Source: Gnetum montanum (lineage: Eukaryota; Streptophyta; Gnetopsida; Gnetales; Gnetaceae). From it: 29,484 nt of DNA. The notes under the pieces were generated by a model. The model made no database searches. It had not been told where the DNA came from and saw nothing but the letters and a program-made list of their open reading frames with translations. Below, one piece after another: positions 21,453 to 28,970 of the stretch (the first letter of the stretch is position 1; the number at the start of each line of letters is the position of its first letter). The stretch spans positions 7,971 to 37,454 of the forward strand of contig MNCI01020440.1 in the NCBI GenBank assembly GCA_015680685.1. Direction: 5' to 3'. Position numbers and translations under genes: made by a program.

Positions 21453-23726
21453 ATGTCTCTTTCATAAGATAGTGATAATGCAACATCTAGTGAGGCAATT
21501 CATTAGAGAACCAATGAAGAAGTTTGGAGTACTCAATCTTATGCAGGAGTTTCATATGTTCATAGACACCCCAACGATACTCAAGGACTCTTGTCATCCA
21601 ACTTTGACACCTCTAGCGAGGATGGGACATCCCATAGAATGAGGGGGCCTGTAAGACCTAGGACCTTCACAATAATTAACAAAAATTTATCTAAGGATGA
21701 TTGGGAGACTTACAAAAGTCATGATGAGTCTTCTAGTTCTTTCTCTTCCTCTGCTCCTTCAACATCAAGTTGTGACATGTATGATCATCTCTCTAGGGGT
21801 CGGCATAGAAATAGAAATCAAACCCACGGGAAAAGTTAGAAACACCAACATGAACAGAGACAACATCATCCCAACTAGCAAACTCATAACCTACCTAGTG
21901 ATGATGAACCCCTGATGGCTACTAAGATCCTAATGCATATACAAGAGGATATTTGAATAGCCCGTAGGCATCATAAGGAAAGCTATCTACCCATGCTTTA
22001 TTTAAACAACTTTCCCAAGTTTTCAGGAGGCTATGATTTAGATTCGCAAAAACATTTACAAGCCTTCTACAATGCCTATACATGGAACAATATTGATAAT
22101 GGGTGGCAAAAACTTATGCTCTTTCCTATGACACTCACTGGCCAATCAAAAGTATGGTATAGGTCTTTAAAACTAAAATCAATTCGAAGTTGGCCAACAA
22201 TGGTAGAACTCTTCAATGAAAGATATCAAACTTATAAAAGAGTGTCAACCTTGAGGAGACAAATCCAAGAGTGGAAACAAGCACAACATGAACCCTTGGA
22301 CACAGCCTTAGAAAGATATTTTGCATTGTTAAATAATTTCCTAGGCCATGGATTCTCTAAGGAAAGGCTAATGTACCACATCATGGATGGGCTTCGTAAT
22401 GAAACAAGGGAGACCCTAGGGATGTATACTCGAGGTCAACTGTATGAGCTATGAACCCATCAACTCCAAGAGCTTGTTAAGTGGGTAGCAAAAGAAGAAG
22501 GAGAAATAGCTAAATGGGAGAATGTTGAAAGTTCTCAACAGGACCAAAATCTCAACTTAACAAGGGTCCATGATCATGAAGAGGAGAAATCAACTTACTT
22601 CAAGAAGGTGGAATCATCTTTGCCAATCCTACAATCACTAGATGAAATTAAGGCAAAGATCAATAAGATGACAGACTGGGTACATGAAAGATGTGGAGAA
22701 TATGCCAACATTATTAGAGGAAGAACCATGATGAGCCAAGAAACAAGATAGAACACCACTAGACAATCAGAAAGAAGGGTTGAAGAGAATAAGAATAAGA
22801 ACTCAACTACCAATTTCACATATCGATGCAATGTCTATTTGTATGATCACCCCAAAGGCCAATGTCCAGTTTTATCACATTTACATGAGAATTGGGGAGG
22901 AATGTTACATCCAGATTTCATACAAAAATATTAGGTTCAACCACAATGTCAAAAACCTCAGTCATGGGGGAAGCCATTGCCAACTAGACCATACCCTTCA
23001 TATGTCCCAACGCCAAATGCTTATTATGTTCAATACCCTATTTCCCCAACGGGATCAGCATCCTCTACCTCACCTCATCATTATCATTCTCCTGAGTACT
23101 ATCCACCCATGTCCTCTCTAACAAGATCACCACCTTATGTGCCTTACACTTCTACTCAACCTCAATATTCTCATACTTCACCCTCTTCTACATTACCACC
23201 ACTTGTGCCAGAAGGATTTGCACCACAACACCAACCCACGAACGTTACTTGTGCTACTACTCTCAATAGCAGTGGAGGTCCTTCACAACGTCGTAGGTGT
23301 CCCTTCTTTAGACATGACTGTTGAAAGGGACACCATAGTTCAAAAACCACTACATCCATCAACTCAGCACAAATCCAACACTATGGTGCATCTTCCTTTT
23401 CGAACCCAATGCCTCATGTTACCTTACCAAGGCCACCATTCAATACTCCAATAACCATGAGGCCCAATGAATATAGCCACATGGGGAGACATGTTGATCC
23501 TTGCATACTGTCTTCCGGTCGCAAGTACCATAGTGGGTCAAGTCTTTATAAATTAACCACACCTTATAACTTGCCCCACTATGTCAACTTTAATCAAGTG
23601 TGTGAACCCTAATGGGGTAAGTATGACCAGGTCCCAATATTTCCAACATGCAAGGATCCTAACCTTTCATTTATTAATTATAGCCATGCTCAACCGTTTA
23701 GCTATGGGACGTATCCTCCATTCTAA
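21453..23726 (+). pseudogene. gag: gag pseudogene of element B, best-preserved gag in the window
   Basis: One frame from ATG 21453 (MSLS) to TAA 23724, about 757 codons, with no frameshift and about a dozen stops. Residues about 47-130 are Ser-rich and basic (SSSSFSSSAPSTSS, RGRHRNRNQ). The capsid-like domain spans 21987-22454 uninterrupted (LNNFPKFSGGYDLD, LFPMTLTGQSKVWYRSL, EWKQAQHEPLD, RLMYHIMDGL), then comes a TGA at 22452 shared with element A. A charged helical region and a degenerate zinc knuckle at 22827-22865 (C-x2-Y-x3-H-x4-C) follow. The end is rich in Pro, Ser, Tyr and His (22977-23324). This is the particle-forming protein of the element; the stops make it non-functional. Confidence 0.88.
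23617..23623 (+). promoter_or_regulatory. Possible splice donor inside gag of element B
   Basis: GTAAGTA after GGG, at the same place as 1896 in element A, about 107 bases before the gag stop. See the acceptor at 25152. Confidence 0.3.
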
Positions 23727-25152
23727 CAACACAAAATTAGTAAATGTTTTTTCGTTTCTTTAATTTTTTAACTTTTTGTTTTCTAGTTTTTCACCTTTTA
23801 ATTTATTGTTTTATGTTTTTATATTTTTATTTTTTTATGAGTCATCTCATCTATGAATAAAACACTCATGTGAATCATTGGTTGAGGTGTTGTTCTATGC
23901 TATCAAGTCTCAGGTGACTAATTATTTGGACAACGAGCCCATCACATCCACCCAACCATTCTATTAATAAGAGGTTCTACTCTGGGTACAATGATATTCT
24001 TGACATCATTAAAATTTAAAGTAATTTTGTGCTCATTATACCCAAAGCAAGAAAGGATGGACCAAGAGGGAATGACTAGGGTGTGACATCAAGGGGACTT
24101 GTGGATTCTCTTCGGTGACATCCGTGGGAGCTATCATGAAGCTTGGCTGTACTAGGATCCTTGTACATCTAATGGAAAATAGAAGTAAGAGTATTAAAGG
24201 CACTTAATCAAGGAAACTCAATGCTATTCTAGGGGGTCCCACTAGAAAGACATGCACCCATGCCTGAAGGTGGATAGCTTCTCTAGATTAAACATTAAAA
24301 AAAATGAAAGAAGTGTGCACCAAAGTGGCCACACAGAAAAAAAAAGAGAAGGAAAAAAATAGAAGAGAGCAAGAAGAGTATGCCAAAGCAATTCTGAATC
24401 ACTCATCCCTTGAACAAAATGGCAAGTGATCATACACCTTGTTGTTATGATGCTCTTATAGTTGTCCATCATTGGATGAAGCAATGCAATGTCACTGATC
24501 GGAAGAATGGACTTGGTCTTGATTTTGGATCGATGGGCTAATGACACATTAATCATTCCCTACACTCAAAATTCATTGTGCCCTGGGTCAGTTACCTCAT
24601 GTCCCAATCTCAACAATCCCTTCTACAATTCACCTCATCTCGTTGTCCATGTATTTGTGAATTGTATCTTGTATAGCATTGAATTCATACCTCATCATGG
24701 TGGTATCTACATGTGTGTGTTTTGTGGAACTGGTGTGGATTACATTTAACCCTTCTAGTGCCTATGAACATTTTAAGGTGTTGTTACACAAGGGCATTAT
24801 AGGTTGGAACCTTCTTTAGAAAGGACCCACTTGTGTGAATTTTGTAATTTGTACTTGTTGCACACCACCACATCATTTTATATCCTTCAAGTACTTAATT
24901 GCTAAATCTATTCTTTCCTTTGTCATAATTTTATCAAATGTTCCTCAAAACCATTACGTGTCCTTTCATGTGTCACCTAAACAAATCAGGTCTGACACTA
25001 AACTTTTAGGGCAACTTCCTTGAAAAAAATTTCTAACTCTAAAATCACACTGAGCAAAGAATTCAACATTTATGAAAGGAAATAAATAAGGTATGAAATA
25101 ATTGAACTTATTTAAATAACCTTAATAATAGTTGATCTGTGTGTGATTGTAG
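23727..25152 (+). other. Non-coding spacer between gag and ORF2 of element B
   Basis: T-rich tract (about 23755-23840), TGACATCAAGGGGACT at 24084, the block with CCCATGCCTGA at about 24240-24267, a purine run (24335-24359) and AGGACCCACTTG near 24824, in the same order as in A and C. It ends with GTGTGATTGTAG (25141-25152), a likely splice acceptor. No conserved ORF. Confidence 0.7.
25125..25152 (+). promoter_or_regulatory. Putative branch point and 3' splice site before ORF2 (element B)
   Basis: CTTAATAATAG (branch-point-like region near 25121-25131) and a T/G-rich stretch end in GATTGTAG at 25152, with the ORF2 ATG at 25153. Same layout as in A (3329) and C (14787). Confidence 0.45.
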
Positions 25153-25590
25153 ATGGCCCGTAAAAGAGGACAATAAGGAGGACCTTCTCACGGTGCAATT
25201 GAACACCCAGGGGGAGGCAGAGGCCAAGGACCTCATGAAGAACATGTAGAGTAGGAGGCACAATCATTCAGCATCCATCATTGAACTCCTGTTACTACAC
25301 AATCTAGCCAAGCAAAAGATGGAGAGGTCAGACCTTGAGCCTATGAAGAGGAATAGTGGCTATTTGTGGCATAGCATGTCAAGGCCAATCAAGTGTTCCT
25401 GCAGCTACTGTGTCCATGGAAAGTGTCGACTCCATCAAACATTGAAACATCAATATGGACAACTCATAATCCATGGATAGAAGAGAAGAAATGTTAGGTG
25501 CTTCTTCAATGGTATCAATCTTAGAAGCCTGGTGTGCAGAACAAAGGAAAGGCACCCATGGAGGAGCCACCACTACCGGGAACCCCATGA
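25153..25590 (+). pseudogene. Short ORF2 pseudogene of element B (145 codons)
   Basis: ATG at 25153 to TGA at 25588, one frame with no indel. About ten internal stops (for example 25174, 25252, 25282) are all derivable from CAA, CAG, CGA or TGG. The N-terminus (MARKRGQ, GGPSHGA) resembles the start of C's ORF2 (MAPKSKHM, EGGPS). The C-terminus (IWTTHNPWIEEKKC, VLLQWYQS, EEPPLP) aligns with C's last 95 residues (TWIVNDP, SKEGKIKALLDDF, EPPLP). The globular and coiled-coil middle of C's protein is absent. Function unknown. Confidence 0.7.
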
Positions 25591-25749
25591 GTTCCACAAG
25601 TTTTGTCTTTTGTGTCTATGTCCAAATTTTTTTTAATTCACCATTGCGGCATGAATAAATTCCTAGTCAGTTAATAATCCCATACCTATCCACTGTGTAA
25701 TCAATTGAACTTGTTTCACTTTTTTTGACTCGAGGACAAGATGTTATTC

Positions 25750-25762
25750 AGTTGTGGGGGTA
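25750..25762 (+). other. Polypurine tract of element B
   Basis: AGTTGTGGGGGTA ends at the TG of the 3' LTR and is preceded by CTCGAGGACAAG at about 25730, the family motif. Confidence 0.83.
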
Positions 25763-25862
25763 TGATGAGTCATGGTCTATCAGGTCCTGTTATTGGAACC
25801 TTGATACAAGATACTAGGTTTGATGGGTCTTGATATCGGACTTGACATACCATGACTCATCA
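25763..25862 (+). repeat. Miniature 100-bp 3' LTR of element B with 14-bp inverted ends
   Basis: TGATGAGTCATGGT (25763-25776) and ACCATGACTCATCA (25849-25862) are perfect inverted copies. The first 83 bases match the start of LTR B with a 31-base deletion; TATA box, R and almost all of U5 are missing. Followed by the duplication GGGTA. Confidence 0.85.
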
Positions 25863-25883
25863 GGGTACCTCGACCACTCATCA

Positions 25884-25888
25884 ACAAG
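25884..25888 (+). repeat. Right target-site duplication of element C (ACAAG)
   Basis: Copy of 5602-5606, directly after the LTR end ACTCATCA. The LINE reading frame resumes at 25889. Confidence 0.88.
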
Positions 25889-27972
25889 AAAAGGGAATAA
25901 ATGCATAAAATGGTGTAATTTAAAGGAAGATAACATCACCTTATTCAAAGAATAATTGCTTCATAAAGCTACTTGGAATTGAAATTGCTCTATAAAGTTA
26001 CTTTGGGACCAAATCAAAATTTGCATTCAAAAAATTGAAAAATATATTTTGGATGAAATAAAATGTAAAAATACATCCCAAAGAAGACATGGTGTTAGAG
26101 TGATAAAGTGCAACATGTTATCTAAAAGAGGAAAAAGTGCTTTAAGGAATGATAGCAAAGTGCTAGTTAAGAAAATAGGTTGATATACAAAATGACAAAA
26201 AAGGAGACAACCATAGTAATAGCCAAAGCCAAGCATAAGGCTTTAGAGAGCTTTTATGAGAAATTAGAAACAAAGGAAGAAGAAAAATATATTATAAGCT
26301 AGAAAAAATTTAAAATAAAAAATGTAAAGATATTAACAATGTTAAATGCATCAAGGAAGTAGATAAAAGAATTTTGGTAAAAGATAATGAAATTTTGGAT
26401 ATGTAGAAAATTTATTTTCAAGAATTATTAAATGAAGAATTCCAAAGAAAAGACATCTACGAAGAATAATCAAATTTTGGGTTGGTTAATGAACTTTCCT
26501 TCTCTAAGGTAAAGACAACCTTATCAAGGATGAAAAATAAAAAAACTATTAGACTAGACAACATTCCAATAGAATCTTGGTAAGCATTTGGAGATACAAA
26601 AGTTTCTTGGATAATAAAATCATTTAAAATTTTTTTAAAAGATGGAGAAATGTCAAAAAATTTGAGAAAAATCATTGTTATTCCTATTTACAAAAATAAA
26701 GGAGACATACACAATTATGAAATCTATAAAGTGATTAAGCTAATGAGCCATATTATGAAGCTTTATGAGAGATTCATAGGGTAGCATCTCATATTTGAAT
26801 CAATAGTATAAAAAAATTAATTTGGATTTATGTGAGAGAGGTATACTATAGAGGCTATTTTCTTGTTATGATAATTGATAGAGAAATTCAAAAAACATAG
26901 AAAAAATCTACATATGATCTTCATTGACTTGAAAAAAACATATGATAGAGTACCGAGAGATATTTACTAGTGGATCATGTAGAGGAAAAACATATTTGAT
27001 AAATATATTAAATTGACTTAAGAAATGTATGAAGAAGCTACCACTACAATTAGAATACCTTATGGAATAACATCTAATTTTTTAGTCTTAGTATGTCTAC
27101 ATTAAGGGTCTACACTTAGCACATACTTGTCATTATTATAGATGAATTAATAAAGGAAATACAAGATGAAATCCTTTTATATATGCTATTTGCAAATGAT
27201 ATTGTATTGGTGGATACAATTCAAGAAAATGTTGCTTCTAAAGGCTTTAAAAATTAGTAGAAGTAAGATAGAATATATGGAATGCCATTTTAAAAATAGC
27301 ATGAAAAATGGTAAATTAGAAGTGATAATTCATGGTTAAAAGAGCTCTCACTACTAATAGCTTGGCTACCTAGGGCAAATTCTCCAATTAAATGGTAAAT
27401 TTGATAAAGATATAAGAACTATAATTGAGGTAGGATGGTTAAAATATAGACAAGCTAGTGTTGTGCTCTATGTGGTAAAAGAATACCAATAAGACTAAAG
27501 AGGAAATTTTACAGGACAACAATCAAGCCTACTATCTTATATGGTGTTGAATATTAGGCTATTCAAAATATACATGAATGAAAAATCAGTATGGAAAAAA
27601 TGCAAATGCTTTGATGAATGTTGAATGTTACTAGAAGAGATAAACTACATAATATATATATATATATATTAGAGGAAGAGCTAGAGTGGTTTCTATTTTA
27701 GATAAGCTACAAGAATGATGGATTAGATGGTTTAGACATGTGTAAAGAAGATTAGATAATGAGCTTATAAAGAAAGGTTACTACATTAGTATTCTAGGAA
27801 AGCCATTGAAAAGAAGATCAAAGAAGGCATGTGGAAAAAATGATTGAAGATGATTTGAAGAAGTTCCAAATAAGCAAATATTTAGCTCTTTATAGAGGAA
27901 AATAGTGAAAAAAAAAACTCACGTAGACAACCCCATTTTGTTAGGACAAGGCTAGGATAATGATGATAATGA
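25889..27972 (+). pseudogene. RTE-type LINE, linker and reverse transcriptase (right fragment)
   Basis: It continues the endonuclease fragment in frame: KCIKW and NLKEDNITLFKE at about 25896-25966. Then HKALESFYEKLETKEEEK (about 26235), VIPIYKNKGDIHNYE (about 26676), the RT motif MIFIDLKKTYDRVPRDI (about 26920), LHQGS-like remnants (27100), the palm motif LFANDIVL (FADD with the first Asp now Asn, 27195-27197), YLGQILQLNGKFDKDI (about 27363) and TIKPTILYGVEY-like sequence (27520). The order is that of plant RTE LINEs. The end near 27940 is followed by GGATAATGATGATAATGA, a short trinucleotide tail typical of RTE. Many stops and shifts; inactive. Confidence 0.85.
27651..27670. repeat. (TA)n microsatellite
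   Basis: About ten TA units inside the decayed LINE. Confidence 0.9.
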
Positions 27973-28119
27973 AAGAAATTAGAAAGTGTAAATTTATTCT
28001 TATAATATTTTTAATCAAAATGGGTATCTCTCATATGACTAAGACTAATGAAAAATATATAAAAATGGATTGAGCTACAGTAGTTTTGGAGGTTGAGAAT
28101 GGTACCATGGCTATTCAAG
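27973..28119. other. Short AT-rich gap between LINE tail and gypsy remnant F
   Basis: No coding match on either strand. It may include the untranslated 3' part of F (minus strand) or LINE target DNA. Confidence 0.4.
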
Positions 28120-28970
28120 TATCCTTGAATGGTTTGACTTATTTGATGTTGACCAAAATGTGTTTTTATGGAAATTTAGGATGACATATCTATAAAGTGT
28201 TAAAGTTAAAGGTGGAGTGAATGATACAGGGTCCTTACTAAAGCATTTGAAACTTGATGCATTATGGTACATGACTTGAATTATAGTGTAGGATTTTGTC
28301 ACCTAGTCAAAATTCTACATGTTTGACCTTAGCATCATGGCATTGCTTGGTATGTCCCTTATGAGCTTCATTAATCATCAATACTATTCTTTTATTTTTG
28401 TGTAATATGTTAAGGTCCATTAAACATTCTTTTTGTACTAGACAAAGATCAAGGTTAAGCTCACATATTGTGATTAACATACAAAGTGTTGTTTGAATAG
28501 GCAACTTAGGTAATTGTTTACTATACTAAATCGTAAGAGGAGTATTCTATAAAAATTTTTCATATTAAGAAATAAGCTCATGAGTCATCATTTAATTTTA
28601 TGCTCCAATCTTATCTATATTTTATAATTATCCTAGTAAGAATTTGTGTAATTTCCTTTTTAGTAAATTTGGCTTAATTATTCACTTAGAGGCAATAAGG
28701 TGTTGTAAATTATGTTTAACTCCCAAGCATTGCATTATATTTTTGAAGGTACCACTAATGAAATGGGTACCATTATTAGAAATGAGTACCTTGGGTATAC
28801 CAAACATGTTTACCACTTGTTGTTGGAAAATTTTTATTTCTATTACCATAGTGTGATCAATTATTATGGTAGATTCTACTCATTATTGTAATAGTCAATA
28901 ATACCAATAATATATAACTTCCTGTTTGACATGGATATGATGGGATCAATGAAATAAATTTCATACAAAT
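28120..28970 (-). pseudogene. pol: Element F: integrase remnant of a related Ty3/gypsy element, minus strand
   Basis: Read on the minus strand from 28970 down: YFIDPI, SNRKLYIIGIIDYY (core start; the first catalytic Asp is replaced by Tyr), LISNNGTHFI (second Asp is Asn), then ELNLDLCLVQKECLMDLNIL (28504-28307), LGDKILHYN and GPCIIHSTF (GPY-like), and VKPFKDT near 28130. Each block aligns with the integrase of element C (for example DLSLAQKERLINLNVI). At least one frameshift lies between core and C-terminal part (about 28505-28620). The remnant is cut in the core at 28970 by LTR E, so the rest of F's pol should lie beyond the right edge of the window. Confidence 0.82.

Larger units (their letters stand above)
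20327..25862 (+). mobile_element. Element B: non-autonomous gag + short ORF2 LTR retrotransposon nested in element C
   Basis: 5' LTR 20327-21318, primer site 21320-21337, gag 21453-23726, spacer, short ORF2 25153-25590, polypurine tract to 25762, and a shrunken 100-bp 3' LTR (25763-25862). There is no pol between gag and ORF2. It matches element A base for base over most of its internal region with mainly transition differences. It inserted after element C, since it sits in C's 3' LTR. Mobilisation would have needed proteins from a pol-bearing relative. Confidence 0.9.
5607..25883 (+). mobile_element. Element C: full-length decayed autonomous Ty3/gypsy element with two nested insertions
   Basis: 5' LTR 5607-6478, gag from 6624, protease, RT, RNase H, integrase to 12617, spacer, long ORF2 14788-17675, polypurine tract and 3' LTR from 17889. 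The 3' LTR is split by insert D (18386-19906) and element B (20327-25862) and ends at 25883. Without the insertions the element is about 13.2 kb. Domain order PR-RT-RH-IN is Ty3/gypsy. Absence of a chromodomain, the gag zinc knuckle spacing and a downstream ORF favour the Athila/Tat group. A hand-aligned stretch of its two LTRs (about 113 bases from 6358 and 20179) shows about 18 differences, so it is old. Confidence 0.9.
17889..25883 (+). repeat. 3' LTR of element C, split into three pieces
   Basis: Pieces: 17889-18385, 19907-20326 and 25868-25883. They rejoin to an LTR of about 920 bases starting TGATGAATTT and ending CCACTCATCA. TATA box 18024-18031, AATAAA 18202-18207. Joining 20326 to 25868 recreates AGGGGTACCTCGACCACTCATCA in two parts, which matches the ends of LTRs A, B and E. 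Confidence 0.88.

Noticed and set aside
28644-28856. 70-codon plus-strand ORF
   Set aside because: Antisense to the integrase remnant F.
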